A stretch of 9,269 nt of DNA from an uncultured Rhodospirillaceae bacterium (GCA_913041095.1 CAJWIB010000081.1:1-9269), one strand, 5' to 3'; counted from the stretch's first letter, positions 1 through 7,121 are shown. Notes: generated by a model not told the origin, from the sequence alone. Made by a program: numbers and translations.

Positions 1-340
1 AAAAACGCTTATTGAATCGGCAATTAAAGAACTGCAATCGCAAGGAATATTAGTTACCGGCCCGCATCCGCCTGATACAATGTTTCATGAGCAAGCCCGC
101 AAAGCTTATGATGTCGCGTTGTGTATGTATCACGACCAAGCGCTCATCCCAATTAAAACCTTAGATTTTGATAGCGCAGTGAATGTCACGCTTGGACTAC
201 CTTTTATTCGCACCTCTCCGGATCACGGTACGGCTCTGGATATCGCTGGAACGGGTGAGGCAAATGAACAAAGCCTTGTCGCCGCCCTTAAACTGGCGGG
301 AGAAATGGCTCAAAATAGAATAACCAACATACTTACATGA
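1..340 (+). CDS. pdxA: 4-hydroxythreonine-4-phosphate dehydrogenase, C-terminal part (5' end outside the window)
   Basis: The reading frame is open from the left edge (first full codon at base 2) to TGA at 338-340, giving the last 112 residues of a protein normally about 330 long. PdxA oxidises 4-phosphohydroxy-L-threonine with NAD in the DXP-dependent route to pyridoxal phosphate; it is a cytosolic, metal-dependent dimer. The fragment carries the family signatures in order: a GPHPPDT motif (usually GPxPADT), MYHDQALIPIK with a metal-binding histidine, VNVTLGLPFIRTSPDHGTA with a second metal-binding histidine, and DIAGTGEAN. The only mild oddity is proline in place of the usual alanine in the PADT motif. 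Its stop overlaps the rsmA start as ATGA, indicating translational coupling; pdxA-rsmA is a common proteobacterial pair. Family assignment is secure; nothing can be said about the missing N-terminal half. Confidence 0.96.
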   Translation, partial: KTLIESAIKELQSQGILVTGPHPPDTMFHEQARKAYDVALCMYHDQALIPIKTLDFDSAVNVTLGLPFIRTSPDHGTALDIAGTGEANEQSLVAALKLAGEMAQNRITNILT

Positions 341-1164
341 CCGATCTCCGCGACCAGCTTCCCCCTTTGAGTGATATCATCGCACGGTATGATTTGGGTG
401 CGAAGAAATCACTTGGCCAGCATTTTCTCTTCGATCAAAATCTAACCGACCGAATAGCCCGTGCTGCTGGTGATCTAAATAACGTTAGCGTTATCGAAAT
501 TGGCCCGGGACCGGGTGGCCTGACGCGCTCTTTGCTGGCAGCAGACCCGCTAAAACTCTATGCCATTGAGCGGGATCGAAGATGTATTGAAGCGCTCGGA
601 GAACTGAACCAGGTTTTCCTTGGCAAGCTCATTATCGTTTCAGCCGATGCGCTCAAAACCGATATTTCAACTTTGGGCGTGCCACCGCGCCGGATCGTTG
701 CCAATTTGCCTTACAACATTTCGACGGCGCTACTGATCAATTGGCTTCAACAGCTCAAACATATCGATCAAATGACATTGATGTTTCAAAAAGAGGTTGT
801 CGAGCGCATTGTCGCAGCCCCTTCCACCAAAGCCTATGGTCGCCTCAGCGTCATCACCCAATGGCTCTGCAAGACCAATTTAGAATTTAATGTTGATAAG
901 CGTGCCTTTACCCCTCCACCAAAAATTATGTCGAGTGTGCTAACTTTGAGGCCACGATCTGAACCACTTTTTCCAACCCGCTTTGACGCTATGGAGAAAG
1001 TCACTGCCACTGCATTTGGACAGCGCCGCAAAATGCTGCGGTCTTCGCTTAAATCACTCGATGTAGATATTGAAGCTCTCGGTATTGACCCAACCGCCAG
1101 GGCAGAAAATTTAACTATTGAAGAATTCTGTTTACTGGCAAAAGCAACAGAAGAACGCAGTTAA
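337..1164 (+). CDS. rsmA: 16S rRNA (adenine(1518)-N6/adenine(1519)-N6)-dimethyltransferase RsmA (KsgA)
   Basis: This 275-residue protein matches the usual RsmA/KsgA length. It uses S-adenosylmethionine to dimethylate two adjacent adenines in the 3'-terminal hairpin of 16S rRNA, a late 30S assembly checkpoint. Visible motifs: KKSLGQHF (residues 23-30), the SAM-binding VIEIGPGPGGLT (52-63), acidic motif II ending in ERD (78-80), VSAD (101-104), catalytic motif IV NLPY (123-126), FTPPPKI (190-196) and the C-terminal RRKMLRSSLK (229-238). The ATG start overlaps the pdxA stop by 4 bp, so translation is probably coupled and no separate promoter is seen. The stop lies 3 bp from the stop of the convergent gmk gene, with no room for a terminator in between. 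NLPY, rather than the NxPY of DNA or 23S adenine methylases, supports RsmA over ErmC-like relatives. Confidence 0.97.
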   Translation: MTDLRDQLPPLSDIIARYDLGAKKSLGQHFLFDQNLTDRIARAAGDLNNVSVIEIGPGPGGLTRSLLAADPLKLYAIERDRRCIEALGELNQVFLGKLIIVSADALKTDISTLGVPPRRIVANLPYNISTALLINWLQQLKHIDQMTLMFQKEVVERIVAAPSTKAYGRLSVITQWLCKTNLEFNVDKRAFTPPPKIMSSVLTLRPRSEPLFPTRFDAMEKVTATAFGQRRKMLRSSLKSLDVDIEALGIDPTARAENLTIEEFCLLAKATEERS

Positions 1165-1167
1165 AGC

Positions 1168-1818
1168 CTAGTCAGGTTCCCGCAATTCTTGCACAAATTC
1201 GTGCAGCCCCATTTGCCGGCCAATGCGGGTGCGTTCAGCGGTTAGAATAGTCTTAACTTGCCGGACACTGGCGTCAACCTCGTCATTAACGATAACGTAC
1301 CCATATTCGCGGTAATGGCTCATTTCATCGACCGCTTTAGACATGCGCTTCTGTACAACATCTTCGGGATCTTGGGCTCTGATGCGCAACCGATTCTCAA
1401 GCTCCGCCGTATTCGGCGGCAGTATAAACACGCTAACCAAATCATCTCTGGTGCTGTCATTTGCGGCTAATTGTTGAGTGCCCTGCCAATCGATGTCGAA
1501 TAAAATATCCTTGCCATCGGCAAGTGCATCCTCGACGGGCTTTCTCGGCGTACCATAAAAATTTCCGAATACATTGGCGTGCTCAAGTAATTCGCCATCG
1601 GTGATCATTTTGTTGAACTTTATTTTATCAACAAAGAAATAGTCTTCACCATCGACCTCTCCTGGCCGCATCGGTCTGGTGGTGGCTGAGACCGACATTG
1701 TTAGATTGTCGTCCCGTTCCAGCAGCACCCGTGAAATTGTCGTTTTGCCGGCTCCCGAAGGAGAAGACAGAACGAGCATCAGGCCTCGCCTAGAAAAAGA
1801 GCTTTTGTTGTTATTCAA
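1168..1818 (-). CDS. gmk: Guanylate kinase
   Basis: Gmk phosphorylates GMP (and dGMP) to GDP with ATP in the cytosol, serving nucleotide and (p)ppGpp pools. With the chosen TTG start at 1818 it has 216 residues, normal for the family. Motifs: RRGLMLVLSSPSGAGKTT containing the P-loop (residues 10-27), SATTRPMRPGE for GMP binding (44-54), GEDYFFV (57-63), HANVFGNFYGTP (80-91), and LFDIDWQG (106-113). The TTG at 1816-1818 overlaps the yicC stop by 8 bp and has an AGGTG Shine-Dalgarno-like stretch 7 nt upstream. A TTG at 1848 would add ten residues inside yicC. The first ATG, at 1779, would delete the SRRGL segment that alphaproteobacterial homologues keep, so it is less likely. Probably co-transcribed with yicC, which is upstream on this strand. 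Function is secure; the start is moderately so. Confidence 0.94.
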   Translation of the reverse strand: MNNNKSSFSRRGLMLVLSSPSGAGKTTISRVLLERDDNLTMSVSATTRPMRPGEVDGEDYFFVDKIKFNKMITDGELLEHANVFGNFYGTPRKPVEDALADGKDILFDIDWQGTQQLAANDSTRDDLVSVFILPPNTAELENRLRIRAQDPEDVVQKRMSKAVDEMSHYREYGYVIVNDEVDASVRQVKTILTAERTRIGRQMGLHEFVQELREPD

Positions 1819-2728
1819 TGTTCTGCACCTGCTCGCGATATTGTTCAATCACCGCTTTGAGCTCTAGACCAATTTTAGACAGCTCAACATCAGCGGCTTT
1901 AGAGCACAAAGTGTTGGCTTCGCGGTTAAACTCTTGACATAGGAAATCGAGACGACGGCCAATTACGCCGCCTTCTTCCATCAAGGCTCGGGCAGCATCA
2001 ATATGAGCCTGTAAGCGATCTAATTCTTCTCGCACATCTGCCTTAGTCATCAAAACAGCTGCTTCTTGGGCCAACCGTTCCTCCGGCAAATTCGGCACAG
2101 CGTCTAATAGTTCAGCAACCTGTTGGTTTAATTTTTCACGGATATTGTCCGGCTGGAGCGCCGCCAATTTTTCCGCTTGCCCGCAAAGTTTAATGATTGC
2201 GTTCAATTGTTTGAATAAAGCCTTGGCGATTCGTGCGCCTTCCGTCACCCGGCTATTCTCGAGTGCTGCCAATAGGTCTTTTAAACCACCCAATACCTCT
2301 TTCTTGCACGCCGTTCGGCGGGCTTTATCTTCGCTTTGGCTAACCGGTTCAATAACACCACGCACCGCAAGTAGGCCATCAAGACTGGGTTTATCAAACT
2401 CTTTAGATTCAGCGCGAATTTGAGTGGCCGTTTCGACGAGCTGATCCAACAGCTCTTGATTTACCTGATATTGGCTTTGGCGTGAAGTTTCCTGGATAGT
2501 TAGAATGAGATTAAAATTTCCCCGTTTGAAAGTTTTGCCCGTGGTATTTCGCGCTTCAACGTCTATTTCTTCAAATCCTTGCGGCAGGCGGCAGCGCACA
2601 TCCAGCCCCTTGCCATTAACGCTCTTGGCTTCCCAATTCCAGTTATAGCCTTCGACGCTGCCGGAACTTCTCGCAAATCCGGTCATACTGGCAATTGCTT
2701 TCGCTGTTTTTTTCTTTTGTTTACCCAT
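1811..2728 (-). CDS. yicC: YicC/YloC family endoribonuclease-type protein
   Basis: This is a member of the YicC family: an N-terminal YicC-like domain followed by a C-terminal DUF1732 domain. E. coli YicC and B. subtilis YloC have been reported as endoribonucleases acting on RNA, including small RNAs; the exact substrate here is unknown. With ATG at 2728 it has 305 residues (family usually about 290). The hallmark start SMTGFAR lies at residues 14-20, WEAKSVNGKGLDVRCRLP at 32-49, and the C-terminal segment includes ADVREELDRL and IGRRLDFLCQEFNREANT. The frame is open upstream to 2806, but the added residues look non-coding. ATG at 2728 has AGGGG very close upstream, and an internal ATG at the SMTG motif (2686) is the alternative start. 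The stop overlaps the gmk start, indicating a yicC-gmk unit, a common pairing. Cytosolic, no membrane segment. Confidence 0.93.
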   Translation of the reverse strand: MGKQKKKTAKAIASMTGFARSSGSVEGYNWNWEAKSVNGKGLDVRCRLPQGFEEIDVEARNTTGKTFKRGNFNLILTIQETSRQSQYQVNQELLDQLVETATQIRAESKEFDKPSLDGLLAVRGVIEPVSQSEDKARRTACKKEVLGGLKDLLAALENSRVTEGARIAKALFKQLNAIIKLCGQAEKLAALQPDNIREKLNQQVAELLDAVPNLPEERLAQEAAVLMTKADVREELDRLQAHIDAARALMEEGGVIGRRLDFLCQEFNREANTLCSKAADVELSKIGLELKAVIEQYREQVQNIE

Positions 2729-2823
2729 AGCCCCTAGATAGCACATTCTTTTTGATATGCCATTGCAAAATACGACTGCGGATTCAAAACTGTACCTGAA
2801 ACACAATCTTGGGGTTAGTTCCT
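2729..2823. promoter_or_regulatory. Divergent intergenic region between yicC and the SDR gene
   Basis: These 95 bp separate two genes that point away from each other, so both the yicC-gmk unit and the SDR gene must be started from here or from within the opposite gene. I find no pair of -35 and -10 boxes good enough to name on either strand. For the SDR gene a GGGG run at 2811-2814 lies 9 nt before the GTG start and can serve as ribosome binding site. The region is inferred to hold promoters from gene orientation only. Confidence 0.35.
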
Positions 2824-3585
2824 GTGAAAAAGTTTAGATCCGTTCTTATTACTGGCGCTTCGAGTGGCATCGGCAAGGCTTTAGCAGAATCATTGGCAGG
2901 TGATGGCGTATGTTTGGCCATCTCCGGGCGTGATGAAGCGCGCCTGAAAGCAGTTGCGGATAGCTGCCGGAAAAATGGCGCCATTGTCGATGCCAGAATC
3001 ATTGATGTTACCGACCAAACTACGATGAAAAATTGGCTCCAGGAAATTGACTCCCTGTATCCACTTGATTTGGTGATTGCCAATGCCGGCGTTTCACCCG
3101 GAACTTCTGGCAAGGCCGAAAAAACTGAGCAAATGCGGCGCATGCTCGATATCAATGTTAACGGCGTTTTGAATACAATCGATCCCGTGGTGCCCTGCAT
3201 GGTTGAGCGAAAATCTGGCACCATCGCTCTGGTCAGTTCTATGGCTGGATTCAGAGGCCTACCAAGTGCGCCCGGCTATGGCGCCAGCAAGGCTTGGGTG
3301 CGGTCCTATGGCGAAGGCTTGCGCAGCGCTCTTTATTCAGAGGGCATCAAAGTATCGGTAATATGCCCGGGATTTGTCGCCAGCAGAATTACGGATCAGA
3401 ACAATTTCCCGATGCCTTTTTTCATGACTTCTCCTAAAGCGGCCGGCATTATTCTGCGCGGCCTCAGGAATGGAAAAGCCCGCATTGCTTTTCCGCGACC
3501 AAGCTACATGATGGCGTGGTTGCTGGCTTTTTTACCACTCTGGCTAACCGATTCTCTAGTTCGCAACCTTCCCCGCAAGGAGTAA
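2824..3585 (+). CDS. Short-chain dehydrogenase/reductase (SDR), NAD(P)-dependent, substrate unknown
   Basis: A classical SDR of 253 residues from GTG at 2824; a TTG at 2809 would add five residues. It has the cofactor motif TGASSGIG (residues 10-17), NAG (87-89), and the complete catalytic tetrad N111, S139, Y152 and K156 within VSSMAG and YGASK, followed by CPGFVASRI. The enzyme should therefore be active as an oxidoreductase, but nothing in the sequence defines the substrate. The C-terminal 25 residues include a hydrophobic, tryptophan-containing stretch (about 228-244) that could touch the membrane or bind a lipid-like substrate. It is clearly distinct from FabG in the same window, lacking the FabG-style C-terminal MTGQ and GG ending. 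It is the only + strand gene between two - strand blocks, so its own promoter is required. A role tied to lipid metabolism is only a guess from the neighbourhood. Confidence 0.9.
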   Translation: MKKFRSVLITGASSGIGKALAESLAGDGVCLAISGRDEARLKAVADSCRKNGAIVDARIIDVTDQTTMKNWLQEIDSLYPLDLVIANAGVSPGTSGKAEKTEQMRRMLDINVNGVLNTIDPVVPCMVERKSGTIALVSSMAGFRGLPSAPGYGASKAWVRSYGEGLRSALYSEGIKVSVICPGFVASRITDQNNFPMPFFMTSPKAAGIILRGLRNGKARIAFPRPSYMMAWLLAFLPLWLTDSLVRNLPRKE

Positions 3586-3596
3586 ATTCTTAACAT

Positions 3597-3627
3597 TGTA
3601 ATAAAGGTACCAGATACCTTTATTACA
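3597..3627. terminator. Perfect 13-bp inverted repeat between convergent genes; possible bidirectional terminator
   Basis: The arms 3597-3609 (TGTAATAAAGGTA) and 3615-3627 (TACCTTTATTACA) are exact reverse complements around a 5-base loop CCAGA. The repeat fills the 42-bp gap between the SDR stop at 3585 and the mltG stop at 3628, where a terminator acting in both directions is expected. It is weak as a classical intrinsic terminator: the stem has only three G-C pairs and no clean T-run follows on either strand, although each 3' arm is T-rich. A protein-binding dyad is the alternative. The repeat is certain; the function is inferred from position. Confidence 0.55.
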
Positions 3628-4620
3628 TTACGGCTGATTAGGTTTTTGGGTTTTCTCCAGTTTGCGCCATTTGGCAACGTTGTGATTGTGCTCAGCGAGG
3701 CTGCGTGCGAAAGCATGGCCGCCGCTGCCATCGGCGACGAAATATAATTCGCCCGTATCAGCTGGATGTAAAACTGCCTCAAGCGATGCCCGGCCCGGAT
3801 TGGCGATCGGTCCCGGTGGCAGTCCCTTATTGAGATAGGTATTAAAAGGACTGGGCGTTTTGAGATCTTTGCGGGTTAAGGCGCGTCTTAATTCCTGGTG
3901 TCCCTGGTGCAAACCATAAGCGACAGTGGGGTCAGACTGGAGACGCATGTTAAGGCGTAAGCGATTGATGAAGACTCCGGCAACCCTCGCTCGTTCGGCA
4001 GCCCGGCCAGTTTCTTTCTCGACGATCGAGGCTAAAATGACGGCCTCTTCCTGAGTAGCTAAAGGCAAATTGGGTGAGCGCTTTGGCCACAATATTGCAA
4101 GTGCCTTTTGCATCCCACCCTGCATCCGTTTTACCAGGGTATTTCGGGTATCGCCAAAGGTAAAATAATAAGTCTCCGGCAGTAATTGACCTTCACGCAC
4201 AGTCACTGTCACGCCGCCAGCCAGGCCTTCAGTTTTTTTGAGACGGTCGAGAATTTCGGCACTGGTTAAACCTTCAGCGACAGTCAGACGGCGGACCACC
4301 TGTTTACCAGTTTTCAGTATTTTAAGTACATCGCGCGGACTTACGGCTTGAGGAAAAGTAAATTCACCCGCTTGCAGCGCTTTATCGGTAGCAACCGTAC
4401 GAGCCGCTATACTCAAAACGAGTGGAATTTTGATGACATTGTGACGTGCCAGTAAAATGGCAATGCGTTCAATACCTTCCCCGCGCGGTATGACAATAAT
4501 TTTCTCCGCTGCTAACGGACCAGAACGGACAAATTCGGTGTAGCTCCAAAAACCTACCCCGGAGACGCCAATAATTATGAAAAAAACCAGAAACCCGAGC
4601 CAGCGCAGGAGGCGTCCCAT
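3628..4620 (-). CDS. mltG: Endolytic murein transglycosylase MltG
   Basis: MltG cleaves nascent peptidoglycan glycan strands in the inner membrane and is thought to set their length. The protein has 330 residues (E. coli about 340). It has a short basic N-terminus followed by one transmembrane helix at about 7-27, consistent with a membrane-anchored periplasmic enzyme. A LysM-like region follows (about 40-105), then the YceG catalytic domain with LPETYYF (147-153), the active-site segment ASIVEKETG with catalytic glutamate E201, INRLRLNMRLQSDPTVAYG (218-236), and the later TPSPFNTY and GLPPGPIANPG motifs. All key residues are present. The ATG at 4620 lies 6 bp after the fabF stop, and a GAGGTGG Shine-Dalgarno sequence lies inside the last fabF codons, so it is very likely the last gene of the fab transcription unit. 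fabF-mltG linkage is widespread in alphaproteobacteria. Confidence 0.96.
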   Translation of the reverse strand: MGRLLRWLGFLVFFIIIGVSGVGFWSYTEFVRSGPLAAEKIIVIPRGEGIERIAILLARHNVIKIPLVLSIAARTVATDKALQAGEFTFPQAVSPRDVLKILKTGKQVVRRLTVAEGLTSAEILDRLKKTEGLAGGVTVTVREGQLLPETYYFTFGDTRNTLVKRMQGGMQKALAILWPKRSPNLPLATQEEAVILASIVEKETGRAAERARVAGVFINRLRLNMRLQSDPTVAYGLHQGHQELRRALTRKDLKTPSPFNTYLNKGLPPGPIANPGRASLEAVLHPADTGELYFVADGSGGHAFARSLAEHNHNVAKWRKLEKTQKPNQP

Positions 4621-4626
4621 CGGAAA

Positions 4627-5889
4627 CTAGACCACCTCGGAAACGATGAGGCTGGCATTGGTCCCGCCAAACCCGAATGAGTTAGATAACGCGCGGCGAA
4701 CCGTTCGTTCCTGTGCCTCGTGGGGCACAAGATTTAGATCGCACCCTTCGGATGGATTATCGAGGTTTAGCGTCGGCGGCACCACGTCATGTTTGATCGC
4801 CAGGATGGAGAAAATAGCTTCGACCGCACCAGCCGCACCGAGCAGATGGCCAATTGCCGATTTAGTGGAGGACATTGCAATATCATAAGCCGCATCTCCG
4901 AATAAACGTTTCACCGCGCTCAACTCAATTTTATCGCCGAGCGGTGTCGACGTGCCATGGGCGTTGATGTAATCGATATCTTCAGTATTGAGGCCAGCGC
5001 GTTTTAACGCTGCCTGCATTGCCCGGTACCCGCCATTACCATCTCCAGCCGGTGCCGTAATATGGTGAGCATCACCCGACATACCATAGCCGACAATTTC
5101 GGCGTAAATCTGGACACCACGTTTTTTGGCGTGTTCGAGTTCTTCCAGCACAACAATACCGGCACCCTCACCGATAACAAAGCCATCGCGATCAACATCC
5201 CACGGCCGCGAGGCTTTTTCCGGTGTTTCATTAAAGCCTATAGATAATGCCCTGGCTTGCGCAAAACCGGCAACGCCGAGCTCACAGATTGCCGCTTCAG
5301 CACCACCAGCGATCATCACATCGGCGTCTTCCCACATGATTATGCGCGCCGCATCACCGATCGCATGAGTGCCTGATGAGCAGGCTGTTACCACCGCATG
5401 GTTGGGTCCTTTAAATCCATGTTTAATAGCAACTTGTCCAGATGCCAAATTAATCAAACTCGCGGGAATAAAAAAGGGACTAAGACGGCGGATATTACCG
5501 TCATGAACGGTACTAGCGCTCTTTTCGATTTCCGGTAATCCGCCAATACCGGCACCGATAAGAACACCCGTTCGTTCTAGACTTTCATCATCTGTCGGGC
5601 TCCAGCCAGAATCTGCGATGGCAAAATCGGCAGCAACCAAGCCAAATTGGATAAACGTATCCATCCGGCGTTGTTCTTTTGTAGAGATATGATCATCGAC
5701 GATAAAGCTGCCTTCAACGTCTGCTTCTCGAGGGACTTCGCCAGCAATGCGAGACGATAACCGGGAAGGATCGAAGGATTTTATTGGACCAATGCCGGAC
5801 TTTCCTTCAATCAGTTTGCGCCACGTCAGGTCGACCCCGCAGGCAAGCGGTGAAATCAGACCAATACCTGTAACAACCACACGTCTCAT
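4627..5889 (-). CDS. fabF: Beta-ketoacyl-ACP synthase II (FabF)
   Basis: FabF condenses malonyl-ACP with an acyl-ACP, releasing CO2, in the elongation cycle of type II fatty acid synthesis in the cytosol. The 420 residues match the family. The thiolase-fold active site is complete: nucleophile C170 in VVTACSSGTHAIGDA, H311 in NAHGTSTPLGD, K343 in SSTKSAIGH and H348. The RRVVVTGIGLISPLACG start and the terminal NSFGFGGTNASLI are typical. C-H-H plus this length indicates FabF (KAS II) rather than FabH; FabB is less likely given adjacency to acpP. It follows acpP on the same strand after a 74-bp gap with no clear promoter or terminator. No strong Shine-Dalgarno sequence is seen before ATG at 5889, which is unexpected for a core gene. 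Confidence 0.97.
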   Translation of the reverse strand: MRRVVVTGIGLISPLACGVDLTWRKLIEGKSGIGPIKSFDPSRLSSRIAGEVPREADVEGSFIVDDHISTKEQRRMDTFIQFGLVAADFAIADSGWSPTDDESLERTGVLIGAGIGGLPEIEKSASTVHDGNIRRLSPFFIPASLINLASGQVAIKHGFKGPNHAVVTACSSGTHAIGDAARIIMWEDADVMIAGGAEAAICELGVAGFAQARALSIGFNETPEKASRPWDVDRDGFVIGEGAGIVVLEELEHAKKRGVQIYAEIVGYGMSGDAHHITAPAGDGNGGYRAMQAALKRAGLNTEDIDYINAHGTSTPLGDKIELSAVKRLFGDAAYDIAMSSTKSAIGHLLGAAGAVEAIFSILAIKHDVVPPTLNLDNPSEGCDLNLVPHEAQERTVRRALSNSFGFGGTNASLIVSEVV

Positions 5890-5963
5890 TTCGATCGCGC
5901 TACTTCGCTAAATTGTACCGAAGATATAGTCCGGCAGAAACTGGGCTTTTTATAGTTTGACGT

Positions 5964-6197
5964 CTAAGCAGCCGAAGAAAGAAAATCAACAGCATCTTTG
6001 ACAGTCATAATTTTCTCAGCGGCATCATCCGGGATTTCGCAACCGAATTCTTCTTCAAAGGCCATGACAAGTTCGACGGTATCGAGACTATCAGCACCAA
6101 GATCATCAATAAAACTTGCTGTATCGGTAACCTTATCAGCATCTACACCCAAGTGCTCCACAATAATACCTTTTACGCGGTCAACAACATCGCTCAT
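5964..6197 (-). CDS. acpP: Acyl carrier protein
   Basis: AcpP carries growing acyl chains on a 4'-phosphopantetheine arm and is the substrate platform for FabD, FabG and FabF in this window. It has 77 residues, strongly acidic. The attachment site is S37 in LGADSLDTVELVMAFEEEF, which is the helix II partner-recognition region. The ending KDAVDFLSSAA is typical of alphaproteobacterial ACPs. A clear GAGGT Shine-Dalgarno sequence lies 8 nt before ATG at 6197. The 164-bp leader upstream, long compared with the other gaps in this cluster, suggests a separate promoter allowing ACP to be made in excess over the enzymes, though I cannot assign boxes confidently. The small size and strict motif leave no realistic alternative. 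Confidence 0.98.
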   Translation of the reverse strand: MSDVVDRVKGIIVEHLGVDADKVTDTASFIDDLGADSLDTVELVMAFEEEFGCEIPDDAAEKIMTVKDAVDFLSSAA

Positions 6198-6246
6198 TTT
6201 GTTCTACCTCAACTCAATTTAATTTGATTTTAAAAGTCTCACGGCA

Positions 6247-6287
6247 ACGAAAACTCTTTACAGAAAATCTGAGTTTCTCGGTTTCGT
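6247..6287. other. Nested inverted repeats in the acpP upstream region
   Basis: An outer pair ACGAAA (6247-6252) with TTTCGT (6282-6287) encloses an inner pair AGAAA (6262-6266) with TTTCT (6274-6278). Both are exact, short and AT-rich. In the acpP mRNA they could form a modest leader structure 50 to 90 nt before the start codon. Short repeats like these also arise by chance in AT-rich spacers, so function is unproven. Confidence 0.3.
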
Positions 6288-6303
6288 AACATACTTTGTT
6301 TTG

Positions 6304-6334
6304 CTTTACCAGCATTGGGTAAAGTCTTTTTTTT
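6304..6334 (+). terminator. Rho-independent terminator reading on the + strand
   Basis: CTTTACC (6304-6310) and GGTAAAG (6318-6324) form an exact 7-bp stem around a 7-base loop. A flanking G-T wobble (6303 with 6325) may extend it, and a run of eight T follows at 6327-6334. That is the standard form of an intrinsic terminator for + strand transcription. On the - strand, along which fabG and acpP are transcribed, the T-run becomes an A-run before the hairpin, so it should not stop fab transcripts. No + strand gene ends here, so it would end antisense transcripts through acpP or a small RNA. Confidence 0.6.
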
Positions 6335-6361
6335 AAACTTGGAAAACGCCAAATTTTACAG

Positions 6362-7099
6362 CTAGATCATGGCCATACCCCCATTGACATGAAGCGTTTG
6401 CCCCGTCATATAACTGGCTTCATCGCTGGCAAGAAATACGACACTTGAAGCGATATCTTCAACTTCCCCCAACCGGCCTGTTGGAATCACGCCAAGAAGC
6501 GCCTCTTTCTGCTCATCAGATAAAGCATCGGTCATCGGCGTAACAATAAAGCCGGGAGCCACACAGTTAACTGTTATTCCGCGAGACGCGACCTCAGCGG
6601 ACAGAGATTTCGACATCCCGATCATGCCGGCTTTGGAAGCTGCATAGTTTGCTTGACCGGCATTACCAGTAACTCCAACAACCGAAGTAATGCCAATGAT
6701 ACGGCCGAAACGCTGCCTCATCATGCCACGCAGGCATGCTTGAGATAGCTGAAAACTCGCAGTCAAATTGACGTCCAGCACAGTCTGCCAATCTTCGTCC
6801 TTCATCCGCATTGCCAAATTATCCCGTGTGAGCCCAGCATTATTTACCAGTATATCAATGCTGCCCATCGCTTCATCGGCATCTTTTATCAACTGCTGTG
6901 CGCCTCCAGAGTTAGACAAATTACAAGCAACAACATATACACGCTCACTCAACTCATCGGCTAGAGCCTGCAGCGCATCAACGCGCGTGCCAGATAGTGT
7001 TACGGTTGCTCCTGCACCGTGGAGCGCTTTGGCGATCGCTCCGCCAATACCGCCAGAGGCCCCGGTGACCAAGGCCTTTTTATCCGTGAGATCAAACAT
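6362..7099 (-). CDS. fabG: 3-oxoacyl-ACP reductase FabG
   Basis: FabG reduces 3-ketoacyl-ACP to 3-hydroxyacyl-ACP with NADPH, the first reduction of the elongation cycle. It has 245 residues, typical of FabG. It shows TGASGGIG (12-19), NNAG (86-89), and the full tetrad N111, S139, Y152 and K156, with NYAASKAGMIGMSK around the active site. CVAPGFIVTPMTDAL and the ending MTGQTLHVNGGMAMI are characteristic FabG signatures. The ATG at 7099 has GGAG 7 nt upstream within the 22-bp gap after the fabD stop, so it is transcribed with fabD. It is placed in the canonical fabD-fabG-acpP-fabF order, which separates it from the many other SDR paralogues. Confidence 0.97.
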   Translation of the reverse strand: MFDLTDKKALVTGASGGIGGAIAKALHGAGATVTLSGTRVDALQALADELSERVYVVACNLSNSGGAQQLIKDADEAMGSIDILVNNAGLTRDNLAMRMKDEDWQTVLDVNLTASFQLSQACLRGMMRQRFGRIIGITSVVGVTGNAGQANYAASKAGMIGMSKSLSAEVASRGITVNCVAPGFIVTPMTDALSDEQKEALLGVIPTGRLGEVEDIASSVVFLASDEASYMTGQTLHVNGGMAMI

Positions 7100-7121
7100 T
7101 ATTAACTCCGCTTTTCTAAAT

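Noticed and set aside
2784..3224. A 146-codon open frame on the - strand opposite the SDR gene
   Set aside because: It overlaps the conserved Rossmann-fold part of the SDR gene and shows no motif; it is an antisense shadow.
5890..5963. Terminator or promoter between acpP and fabF
   Set aside because: Only short imperfect CCGG/CGG pairings are present, with no T-run and no convincing promoter boxes; read-through from acpP into fabF is the simpler view.
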